DNA of 64,000 bases from Verrucomicrobiota bacterium (GTDB taxonomy: Bacteria; Verrucomicrobiota; Verrucomicrobiia; CAIQCK01), in the NCBI GenBank assembly GCA_016235595.1, contig JACRJX010000009.1, positions 1 to 64,000 of the forward strand, read 5' to 3'. The position numbers were made by a program, and so were the translations under genes. The notes beneath the pieces were generated by a model. The model saw only the letters and a list, made by a program, of their open reading frames with translations. It had not been told where the DNA came from and ran no database searches. Shown here one piece after another: positions 41,838 through 49,778 of this stretch; the stretch's first letter is position 1; each line of letters begins with the position of its first letter.

Positions 41838-44282
41838 TTACCAGGAAATGAGCATGGAACCGCTGACTTGAGTTACTTCGAGGAAATGTCCACGCGCGTC
41901 GTCAACCGGTTGGGGTTTGACCGAACCGGACGGCACGAACGGCGATGCGGCGTTTGGCACCATTCGGACTTTCTCCCGCGTGCCACGCTCCGGGTAGAAC
42001 CGCACCACAGCATCCTTCAAACCCGTCAGTTTCAGGCGGCGCGTGATGCCAATTTCGCCGGAATGTTGCTCGGCGCAGAAAACCTCGCCGTCCTCCTGCA
42101 TGATGAATACGCGACACTCGCGATGCCACGCGCGCGGCATCCGGTAACACGCGGCGCCGTTACGCAATTCAGTCTCACAGCCGGTGAAGATCGGCGCTCC
42201 TTGTGGGAAGCGCAGCCGCATCTGGACGTTGGTATTTGGCGTGCAGCCTGAGAGGTAAAAACCGTTGTTGTGGCGCGCGACAGCGAGGATCGGATTGCGC
42301 TGGCCGGGGAGGCGTTTGTCAAAGGCGATGCGCCAGTTGAACGCACTAAGGATGTAGCGCAGCAGTAAATCGCCAGGAAACCACTTCGTCGGATCGTCCG
42401 GCGTCAGCAGATGGCCGCCGACAAAGCTGTTCGAGTTGGTCCCGCGCACCCAGGCGATCATGCCGCCGTGCCAGTCCGGTACCGGCCGCCATACCGACAT
42501 CGCGCGCCGTTCGTCGTTGCGATCAACGGCGCGACCGATGGAATGAGTGCGCTCATCGTCAGGGTTTGCCAGAACCGCATCGATGCCGCCCGCGCACATG
42601 ACTGGACGATGATTGAGTCGCATCGGGTTGGTGCCCTCGCTCAACTCGTCGAGCGGCCGCAGGGAGACCAGATGCAATTCGCCGGCGAGTGGTGCAGCGC
42701 GCCTGAGGTTCAGCGTTGCCAACAAATCGCCGCCAGCGTGCGTAAGCGGGCCGTAGAGCAACACACGGCCACCCGTGTTGGCAAGGTGGATGAGCTCTTC
42801 CGACAACTCAGAGCCGGCATCCGGCACCGGCGTGACAAGGATGGACTCGTTGTAGAGTTTCGGATTGCGCTTCAGCGACGAGAGGAAATTCTTCGTCGAG
42901 ACGACCGTGTTGAGCGGCAAGCCGTTGTTGACCGCAGCGCGCATGAACCAGTCGCCGAAGAACGGCTCCTCCAGCCGCGCCGGCTTCGCAAACGTCATCG
43001 CATGGTATTCGTCGAATGGGTAAATCCAAACCAGAGGCCCCGGCTGATCCGGCGCGTGCCGCATCGCCTCGTGCAAGTGCGGGATGACCTCGTTCGGCAC
43101 CTGGTCGGGTGTGCGGCCGTAGGAATCGTCAATCGTCAGCAGCGCGATCGAGTCCGGGTTCTCGACGCGGCCCTCGGCGTTGATGCGACTGATGGCGAGC
43201 GGAAGATAAATGTCCTGTGGCTCGCGGTTGTAGCGGTCGAGCCAGGGGCTGTTGAGCCACCACGGGTCGTGCGTGTAGAAGCGGAACGGGAAACTTTTGC
43301 CCGGCGGCAGTTCAGCGATGCGCGACATGTAGCCAACCAGTTCGAGGCCGAAGTCGCCATTGAGCGCGGCCCACGGCGAGTTGGGTGGCGGCGTCATGTT
43401 GAATCCGCCTGCGTAAATGTCCTTCAGTGGCGTGGCATTGGAGGCCAGGTCCGATCCAGTGACGAGGTTGGTGCCGCGTGTCTCGATGGGAAACGCCGGG
43501 CACTCTTTACGGAAACACCGCCAGAAGTTCAGGATCTTCTCGCGAATCTCGCCTGCGCGCTCCGGCGAGAATCCCTTTCCGTCAAACATCGGCCCAGTGG
43601 TCTTCCACGTCTCGAGTCCGAAACCGAAACCGTTCGAGAACCAGATGTAGTCGAAGCCGAGGTCTTTCAGAAAATGCTGGCTCTGCCGGCCGAAGAACGT
43701 GCCAAGCGGCGTGTCCTGCGGAATACCGTTTGGGAAACCGGCGTAGTGTTCGTTGTCGGCATTGAGCGTCGCGTAGCAACAAACGAACGTCCCCTTGCCC
43801 ATCGTGCCGCCGAGACAGATTTCGGGATGGCGTTTGTACTTGAACGGCGACTTCGCAAACTCGCCACCTGGATCAAACGTCGCCCCGACACGGATCGGCT
43901 TGCCGCTGACTTCGCGACCAACCTCCTTCAGCAACCGCACGATGGTCGCCAACCCGCCATAGGTAAGCTTCGGCGGATTGTCCATGTAATAGACCGCTTG
44001 GCTGTGCAGGTTCTTCTCAGCGGGCATCCCTTTGACCGGCTCCAGCTTCGCGTTTGGCAAGCCGATGTAACGAGCCCACTCGATTTCGTCCTCGGCGCGC
44101 CCACGATAGTCGAGAATCTCCGAGCCGTCAGCAGTCCACAACATGACTGAAATCTGGTCCGCCTCGCGTGTGAGGTTCGACCACTGGCGGTAGATGTTCC
44201 GGCAGACTTCGCGAATAGCCCCCTCGCTCATCGCGCGGAACGGCTTCGGACTCATCTCAAGTGTTACGTTGCGCAGTTTCAT
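41838..44282 (-). CDS. Large conserved protein of unknown function in an IclR operon
   Basis: 814 aa from ATG 44282, overlapping the IclR stop as ATGA with a GGAGAA ribosome site. There is no signal peptide, so it is probably cytoplasmic. I do not recognise the family. Visible features: an opening MKLRNVTLEMSPKPF, many aromatic residues in a likely TIM-barrel half (FNMTPPPNSPWAALNGDFGL, FRFYTHDPWWLNSPW, GPLVWIYPFDEYHAM), a central GRVLLYGPLTHAG segment that could be a GATase-like fold, and a beta-rich C-terminus (GAPIFTGCETELRNG). The overall order (barrel, Rossmann-like part, beta domain) recalls GH42-type glycosidases, but no catalytic pair can be named. Confidence 0.75.
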   Translation of the reverse strand: MKLRNVTLEMSPKPFRAMSEGAIREVCRNIYRQWSNLTREADQISVMLWTADGSEILDYRGRAEDEIEWARYIGLPNAKLEPVKGMPAEKNLHSQAVYYMDNPPKLTYGGLATIVRLLKEVGREVSGKPIRVGATFDPGGEFAKSPFKYKRHPEICLGGTMGKGTFVCCYATLNADNEHYAGFPNGIPQDTPLGTFFGRQSQHFLKDLGFDYIWFSNGFGFGLETWKTTGPMFDGKGFSPERAGEIREKILNFWRCFRKECPAFPIETRGTNLVTGSDLASNATPLKDIYAGGFNMTPPPNSPWAALNGDFGLELVGYMSRIAELPPGKSFPFRFYTHDPWWLNSPWLDRYNREPQDIYLPLAISRINAEGRVENPDSIALLTIDDSYGRTPDQVPNEVIPHLHEAMRHAPDQPGPLVWIYPFDEYHAMTFAKPARLEEPFFGDWFMRAAVNNGLPLNTVVSTKNFLSSLKRNPKLYNESILVTPVPDAGSELSEELIHLANTGGRVLLYGPLTHAGGDLLATLNLRRAAPLAGELHLVSLRPLDELSEGTNPMRLNHRPVMCAGGIDAVLANPDDERTHSIGRAVDRNDERRAMSVWRPVPDWHGGMIAWVRGTNSNSFVGGHLLTPDDPTKWFPGDLLLRYILSAFNWRIAFDKRLPGQRNPILAVARHNNGFYLSGCTPNTNVQMRLRFPQGAPIFTGCETELRNGAACYRMPRAWHRECRVFIMQEDGEVFCAEQHSGEIGITRRLKLTGLKDAVVRFYPERGTREKVRMVPNAASPFVPSGSVKPQPVDDARGHFLEVTQVSGSMLISW

Positions 44283-45052
44283 GCCGGTTTCTCCGTGGAA
44301 CGATCGCTCCACCACGCCCGTGCGATGAGCGCAGATGTTTTTCGCAATTCGTTCAACACCTGCTCCCGCCGTTTTCTGCCAAAGCGCACCGTCGGCGCGC
44401 CAACACCCAGAGCAGCTGAAATACTGCGCCAGGGATCAGATACAGGCACAGCGAAACCGCTCACGCCCTCGCACAACTCATCGGCGGTCATGGCGAAACC
44501 CTGATGGCGCACACGCTCCAACTCCGCGAGAAGTTTCGACGACGTCGCCAGCGTGCGCGGCGTGTAGCGCACCAACGGCGTCTCCTTCATGTAGGCGTCC
44601 AGTGTGTGCGCAGACATCGCCGCAAGCAGCACCTTGCCCGTGGCGGTGCAATACGCTCCCGAGCCAACATCCTCCGGCTCCTGCACCGCCAGAGCCTGCG
44701 GTGACACCATATAAACGAGACGCACAATGCGGCCATCCACCAGTGCTGCAAGCAGCACCGACTCGCCGACGCTTTTCGCCAGCGCCCGGACATGCGGCAG
44801 CGCGCTTTCCGTCATCACGTTCAGAAAGTCGGCGTGGCGCGCGAGAAACATCAACCGCGGCCCGAGCAGAAATCGTTTGCCCGCGTCCTGCCTCAGATAA
44901 CCGCGGCGCTTCAGCGTGGCCGCAATATTGTGGACGCTGGTGAGGTTGATGCGGATCTCTTTGGCCAGCGCGCGGGTGCCGATCCCTTCCGGATGGCCGG
45001 CGACGGCTTCCATGACATCGAGACTCTTGTCGAGACTGAGCACTAGCGGCAT
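44279..45052 (-). CDS. IclR-family transcriptional regulator
   Basis: 257 aa with an AGGAAC ribosome site. The winged helix-turn-helix is near residues 5-65 (LDKSLDVMEAVAGHPEGI, TRALAKEIRINLTSVHNIAA, RGYLRQDAGKRFLLG). The effector domain follows (YCTATGKVLLAAM, MTADELCEGVSGFAVPVSD, AALGVGAPTVRF). It heads a four-gene operon with the unknown protein, GH99-like and isomerase-like genes, and its stop overlaps the next start. A 51-bp near-perfect dyad lies 12 bp upstream, over its own promoter. It is different in sequence from the IclR at 10863-11684. Confidence 0.9.
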   Translation of the reverse strand: MPLVLSLDKSLDVMEAVAGHPEGIGTRALAKEIRINLTSVHNIAATLKRRGYLRQDAGKRFLLGPRLMFLARHADFLNVMTESALPHVRALAKSVGESVLLAALVDGRIVRLVYMVSPQALAVQEPEDVGSGAYCTATGKVLLAAMSAHTLDAYMKETPLVRYTPRTLATSSKLLAELERVRHQGFAMTADELCEGVSGFAVPVSDPWRSISAALGVGAPTVRFGRKRREQVLNELRKTSALIARAWWSDRSTEKPA

Positions 45053-45064
45053 GAGCAGTTCCTA

Positions 45065-45124
45065 AACAGATGTTCCGATAAAGAAAACGGCGTTCCTTTT
45101 ATCGGAACGTCTGTTGGCTGTCAA
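45065..45124 (-). promoter_or_regulatory. IclR operator/promoter: 51-bp near-perfect dyad
   Basis: The 18-nt arms at 45065-45082 and 45098-45115 are inverted copies with one mismatch, around a 15-nt spacer; each holds GTTCCGATAAA. On the minus strand a consensus -35 TTGACA is at 45119-45124, and with 17-nt spacing the -10 would be TAAAAG (45096-45101, 4 of 6). The dyad therefore covers the promoter and the start site, ideal for autorepression. Confidence 0.65.
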
Positions 45125-45215
45125 TATTACTTTTTCCCGTCTCTCCCGCCCACCCAGCACGGCGATCCGAACCTGCTGCCAGCGCCAGAGCAAAGCCCCC
45201 TCAATTCCGCGTGGG

Positions 45216-45962
45216 TTATTTCACCGAGAGCGCGGAGTTCTCCCACACCTTCACATCGTCAATCAGCATCGTGCCGCTCAAGCCAATGAGGAAGACGAGA
45301 CGGGATTTCTTCGCGTCGAACACCGTGCCCGTGGCCCGCAACACCACCCCATCCACCTGGGCCACGGCCTCGTTGCCGCGCATCTCGATGAGCACGTGAT
45401 GCCATTGACCGTCGTCCAGCTTCGCGGGTTTCCGGTCCAGAGTCTCCGTGCGATAGAACTTCGGGTCGGCCAGTTGCTCCGGGGTGGGCGGCGCGGGCTT
45501 GCGGCCTTCTTTTGCCGCCTTGGCCTTCTCGGCGGCTTGCGCTTTTTTGGACTCGAGGCTGCCGCGGTCCTGCTGCAACGCGGCAAACTTGTTGCCGAGC
45601 GCAACGCGCAACAGATGCGCCGTGCCGCCGAACTGGCTCTCGCCATCCACGAGGAACAGCACGAGGCCGGGCTTCGCCATCTTCACTGAAAACTGGATGG
45701 TGAGGTTGCGTCCCTCAATCGGCACGCCGATGGCGGGTCCGTGACCGTCGTCCGGCGGACAGACACCCTGTAACACGCCGTCCACGATACTAAAACTTTT
45801 CGGCCGCCCACCCGGCTGCCACTTCGCGGGCAGCGACGCGCCGGAAAAATCTTCGCTCAACAGCACCTTGCCGGGCTTTGTTAACAGAAGCACTGGCTCT
45901 GCTGCTGAAAGTGACAGAGGTGCAACGAGCGCCAGGAACAACAACCATGCGATATGTTTCAT
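45216..45962 (-). CDS. Secreted lectin/DUF1080-like beta-sandwich protein
   Basis: 248 aa with signal peptide (KHIAWLLFLALVAPLSLSAA). The body has a concanavalin/DUF1080-like jelly-roll pattern: LLSEDFSGASLPAKWQPGG, FSIVDGVLQGV, LTIQFSVKM, DGQWHHVLIEMRGNEAVAQ and a final GTMLIDDVKVWEN. A charged Lys/Ala/Pro-rich insert (~130-160) interrupts the fold and could form a helix or flexible arm. It probably binds or hydrolyses a sugar derivative outside the cell. It is the last gene of the sigma/FecR/HzsA-FGE run, 29 bp after the fusion gene. Confidence 0.7.
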   Translation of the reverse strand: MKHIAWLLFLALVAPLSLSAAEPVLLLTKPGKVLLSEDFSGASLPAKWQPGGRPKSFSIVDGVLQGVCPPDDGHGPAIGVPIEGRNLTIQFSVKMAKPGLVLFLVDGESQFGGTAHLLRVALGNKFAALQQDRGSLESKKAQAAEKAKAAKEGRKPAPPTPEQLADPKFYRTETLDRKPAKLDDGQWHHVLIEMRGNEAVAQVDGVVLRATGTVFDAKKSRLVFLIGLSGTMLIDDVKVWENSALSVK

Positions 45963-45991
45963 GAATCAATTCTCCATTCTCTGCTCAATAT

Positions 45992-48900
45992 TCAACGATA
46001 TTGTGCGACGGGTGGAATATTCGCCGCCGGCGATGGGTTGATGATGACCCTGAAGCCCACGTCGTGGACTTTCTGCCACGACTCGAAGGCGCGGCGCACG
46101 AACGAGCCGGCGTCGGCGGGACGGTCAGCCCACGAGCCGCCGCGGGCCACTTTGCGGTCAGCGAGGCTCTCGTCGTTGCGGCCGTCGTCGCGATAGGGAT
46201 ACGGGCGATAGCTGGAGCGGGTCCATTCGCTGACGTTGCCGACCATATCTTGCAGGCCCCATGCGTTCGGTTCGGTCTGGCCGACGTAATCCACCACATG
46301 CCACTTGTCGCGGAAGCGCTCATCGTGCAGCGGGAAGTTCATCTGCGGCGGATACTCGTAGCGCCGCGGCAACGCGCTGGCGCCGTCGAATTTCATCCGA
46401 TACCAGCGCAACGATTGGTCGGCAAGATTCGCGAACCGGCTGAAGTCACTGTCCATTGTGCCATAGAAGAACTGCGTGTCGCTGCCGGCGCGCGCGGCCC
46501 ATTCCCATTGAGCCTCGGTCGGCAACGTCACAAGCTGGCCGGTCTTGCGGCTGAGCCACTGGCAAAACCGCATCGCTTGCTGCCACGAGACGCGCGCGAC
46601 CGGCTGGTTGGCATGGTTGGCGATGTGACCCGGCACGGTGTGATCCATGTAGTGCATGTCCACGTAGCGCGTGTCGTGTTCCGGATCGAACCGGGCAAAT
46701 TGGCCGTTGGTCACTTCGGTGACGGCCATCCAAAACGGCTGCTTCATCTGCACCACCGCGCGCGGCCGTTCGTCCGGCGCGCCATCGAGACTGCCCATGA
46801 CAAACTCTCCGGCGGGAATCTGCACGAAGCTCATTCTGACACCGTTGCCGAGTTCGATCGTGCGTGGCGCCCCGGTTGTGGTCTTCGCGGCGCCGGCCGC
46901 CTTCAAGCCGTCGGACTTGGCCGGTTCGACCGGCGGCGGCGCGGCAAACTTCACCGGCATCCGCTTCTGAAAAGCTTCGTCCGCCATCTTGAACTCCGCC
47001 TCCGAGTCGGTGTCGTTGTTGGCGAACGCTTTGGCCAGTTCGCAGCGGCGCTTCTGCTGGTCGCAGTTCTGCCACTGCGGCGGATTCCAACTGCCGACGC
47101 GCGGCACGTTCAGGTCAATCCAGCAATAGAGTCTTTCCCGCGCTTCGCGGCTCATATCCGCCCACTTCACGCCGTGATGGCCCTTCTCCAGCATCTGGAC
47201 CAGCAGACTGGTCGAGGCGTGGTATTCCATGGGCGTCAACAAGTCCATGTCGCCCTCGACTCCGGCGCGGTGAATGTAGGGATGCAGCGTGTCGTAGGCG
47301 CTGTCGGGAGTTTTGAAACACGGCTTGCTGCGCGGACCGACCGTCGCGGGCTTGTCGTGGCAGGCGATGCAATATTTCTCCAACACCGGAAACACCTCGT
47401 GCGCAAACGCGAACGGCCGGGCGGGACCATGCCACGGCTGGAGCGGCTGGCTCTTGCGCGCGTCGGCGAGGCCTCGCTGCAACGGCAGCGTCTCCATGCG
47501 CTTCTCGTGGCAACCAACGCAGGAGACGCGCTCGCCGGGCATGCCGACCAGCCAGCTCCGCATCAGTTGCACCGCGCGGCCTTCGCTGTCGAGAGGCTGG
47601 ATCGACACGGGCGTGTTGGCGGGAATCTGGAAACACGCGGAGCCGTCGGCCTCGACCTTCGCCGTGCCGAGCACGCGCTTCACGTCCCAGCCGGAATTGA
47701 TGCCGATGAGCGGGAAGCCGGCCTTTTTCATGTAACCAAAGTGATAGGCAAAAACGCGCAGGCTCTTGACCATGCCGCGCGGCACGCCTTGCAAGCCGGG
47801 GCCGCTATAGATGTCGGCGATGTGGACTTCCGCCGTCCGGCTATCGGGCGTGATGCGCTCCGGGATCACTGGCGGTCGCGGGCGCGCGACCCAGGGCTGC
47901 GGCTCGAACAGTGCCGCGCCCTCGAACTCCGCGATCAGCGTCGCGTTGTCGAACACGTCCACAAGATAGATGCCCCAGAGGCTTTGTGGCGTCGGCTTCA
48001 TCGAGACAAGGAAATACTTGCTGCTGAGCGGATGCGGGTGCGTGGTCAGCGATGGTTGTTCCTTGAAGTAGTGATGATTGATGATCGCGTCGCACACCGT
48101 GCCGGCCACCGGCTTGCCGCGGCCGGGGATGAGTTGCAGAAAACCTGTCTGCTCTGCCGGCAGAATCTCCGGTGTCACCGCGATAGGCTTGCCTTCTTCG
48201 CCCCACTCTTTCGACGCGGGCCGGTAGCGAAACGGATACGTGCCCGCCAACGCCGGATCGAGCAGCACGAGCCGGCCGCAATCGCCATGGTCATGGTGGC
48301 CGCTGATGATGCCAACAATGCGACTCGGATGATCCGGCACGGGCCTCGCAAATCGGAGCGCCGTTGGGAACCAGGAATTGCTGCCGTGGAGCGCGAGTTG
48401 GCTGGTGCCGTCGGGATTCATGCTCATCCGCCGTCGCGAAAAGTAATGCGGGATATCGCTGTATTCCCATCGTTGATAGAGCACGCGGCCGTCGTTGAGC
48501 ACGGTGGGATCGTTGTCACTATCCTGGTCGAAGGTGAGCTGACGCAGCACCTTCGCAGCCGGGTCGAGCAGGTAGAGACTCGCAATCTGCTGATTGCCGT
48601 CGAGACACGGCAATCCGACATAGTTCGCCGTCGAGCAAACGATGATCTTGCCGCTCGGCAGATAGCAGGCATCGAAGAAATCGAGGTCGGGATAATTCGT
48701 CGGTGTCAGTTGCTGCACGCCTCCGCCGTCGCTGCGGACCTGGAAGATCGCCCATCGCTTGTGATCGTCCACGCTGGAGAACAACATCCGCTCGCCGGAG
48801 AAATCGAGGCGCACATCGCGAACAATGCGGGCGCCGTCCGGCTTGTAGAATCCCTCCAGTTTCGGCTGGCCGCGGAGGTTCGACAGAACAGCGATTTCGT

Positions 48901-49774
48901 TGTCGTAACCACTCCGAGGCATGGCGGCGTGCGTGAGGTAATTGTGCGGCACGAAACCGGTGCTGGTGGCGGGAGTTCGCCGCACCACCAACAATTTGTC
49001 GAAATCGAGCAGTGGATTCGCCAGCAGAGCCGTGCGGACGCCGGCCAGAAGTTTCTCGATCTCGCCAGGCTCGGCGGGTTTGCCTTCCGCAAGGGACTTC
49101 AACATCGCGGCGCGCTTGGTCTCAAACTCGGCCAGCGCCTTTCGGTGCGTCGGCGCGTCGTATCGGCCCGGGAAGGTCTTCTCCAGGTCTTCGATGGCCA
49201 GCCGCACTGATTCCGGGTTGGCATTATTCAGCGCAGCGGTTTGTGCCTGCACGCGCGCCCGCTGTGCGTTGAGCCGCACCCGTTCGGCGCGCTGCTCCGG
49301 GCTGAGCCGTGTCAGTTTCGCGCCGTCCGGCGATTGCAGACGCAGCGCGCAGATGTGCGGGAAGGGGCCTTCGCGCTCGATCACGATGCTGTGCATGCCG
49401 CGTTCGATGCGTAGCGTGCATTGTTTCTCCCATTTCGCGGTCTTGGTACTCCAACTGCCCGTCACGCGAGCAAGGCCGGTGTGCGTCTTCTTTCCGTCCA
49501 CGCTAATCTCGACCGGCCGCGAATCCTTCGCCGCATACAAAGCAGACAGCGTGTAGTCCACCGTGTCGGGAAACCCGACAACATACTCCGCCCGGTCTGG
49601 CGAAATGCCTCCGTGCCAAATGCAGGAGTGTCCATCGGCATACGGCTGCCCAGTCAGGCTGACGCGAACGTTGCCGTCGTCGAAGTCTTTCGCCTCAATC
49701 GTCAATTCATCTGCTACAGCAATGGCAACGGGTAATCCGGCCAGCAGCAGGCTGGCAATGAGAGCGCGTTTCAT
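45992..49774 (-). CDS. HzsA-like protein fused to an FGE-sulfatase-like C-terminal domain
   Basis: 1260 aa from ATG 49774, 4 nt after the FecR-LamG stop; signal peptide MKRALIASLLLAGLPVAIAVA. Residues ~25-160 are an extra beta-sandwich, then the propeller (GGGVQQLTPTNY, ACYLPSGKIIVCST, LNDGRVLYQRWEY), VPRGMVKSLRV, GSACFQIPA and haem motifs CVGCH (~752) and CIACH (~802). Residues ~1000-1255 form a SUMF1/FGE-type domain (FVQIPAGEFVMGS, ARVSWQQAMRFCQWLS, LPTEAQWEWAARAG, MVGNVSEWTRS, RGGSWADRPA). The two catalytic Cys of true formylglycine enzymes are absent from its end, so it is more likely a binding or structural module. The gene is under an ECF sigma/FecR pair. Confidence 0.83.
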   Translation of the reverse strand: MKRALIASLLLAGLPVAIAVADELTIEAKDFDDGNVRVSLTGQPYADGHSCIWHGGISPDRAEYVVGFPDTVDYTLSALYAAKDSRPVEISVDGKKTHTGLARVTGSWSTKTAKWEKQCTLRIERGMHSIVIEREGPFPHICALRLQSPDGAKLTRLSPEQRAERVRLNAQRARVQAQTAALNNANPESVRLAIEDLEKTFPGRYDAPTHRKALAEFETKRAAMLKSLAEGKPAEPGEIEKLLAGVRTALLANPLLDFDKLLVVRRTPATSTGFVPHNYLTHAAMPRSGYDNEIAVLSNLRGQPKLEGFYKPDGARIVRDVRLDFSGERMLFSSVDDHKRWAIFQVRSDGGGVQQLTPTNYPDLDFFDACYLPSGKIIVCSTANYVGLPCLDGNQQIASLYLLDPAAKVLRQLTFDQDSDNDPTVLNDGRVLYQRWEYSDIPHYFSRRRMSMNPDGTSQLALHGSNSWFPTALRFARPVPDHPSRIVGIISGHHDHGDCGRLVLLDPALAGTYPFRYRPASKEWGEEGKPIAVTPEILPAEQTGFLQLIPGRGKPVAGTVCDAIINHHYFKEQPSLTTHPHPLSSKYFLVSMKPTPQSLWGIYLVDVFDNATLIAEFEGAALFEPQPWVARPRPPVIPERITPDSRTAEVHIADIYSGPGLQGVPRGMVKSLRVFAYHFGYMKKAGFPLIGINSGWDVKRVLGTAKVEADGSACFQIPANTPVSIQPLDSEGRAVQLMRSWLVGMPGERVSCVGCHEKRMETLPLQRGLADARKSQPLQPWHGPARPFAFAHEVFPVLEKYCIACHDKPATVGPRSKPCFKTPDSAYDTLHPYIHRAGVEGDMDLLTPMEYHASTSLLVQMLEKGHHGVKWADMSREARERLYCWIDLNVPRVGSWNPPQWQNCDQQKRRCELAKAFANNDTDSEAEFKMADEAFQKRMPVKFAAPPPVEPAKSDGLKAAGAAKTTTGAPRTIELGNGVRMSFVQIPAGEFVMGSLDGAPDERPRAVVQMKQPFWMAVTEVTNGQFARFDPEHDTRYVDMHYMDHTVPGHIANHANQPVARVSWQQAMRFCQWLSRKTGQLVTLPTEAQWEWAARAGSDTQFFYGTMDSDFSRFANLADQSLRWYRMKFDGASALPRRYEYPPQMNFPLHDERFRDKWHVVDYVGQTEPNAWGLQDMVGNVSEWTRSSYRPYPYRDDGRNDESLADRKVARGGSWADRPADAGSFVRRAFESWQKVHDVGFRVIINPSPAANIPPVAQYR

Positions 49775-49778
49775 AGGG

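Noticed and set aside
40209..42251. 680-codon plus-strand frame
   Set aside because: Spans three minus-strand genes with clear families and their junctions; no recognisable domain.
46001..49210. 1069-codon plus-strand open frame
   Set aside because: High-GC antisense shadow of the HzsA-FGE fusion gene. The product has low-complexity basic composition and no start context.
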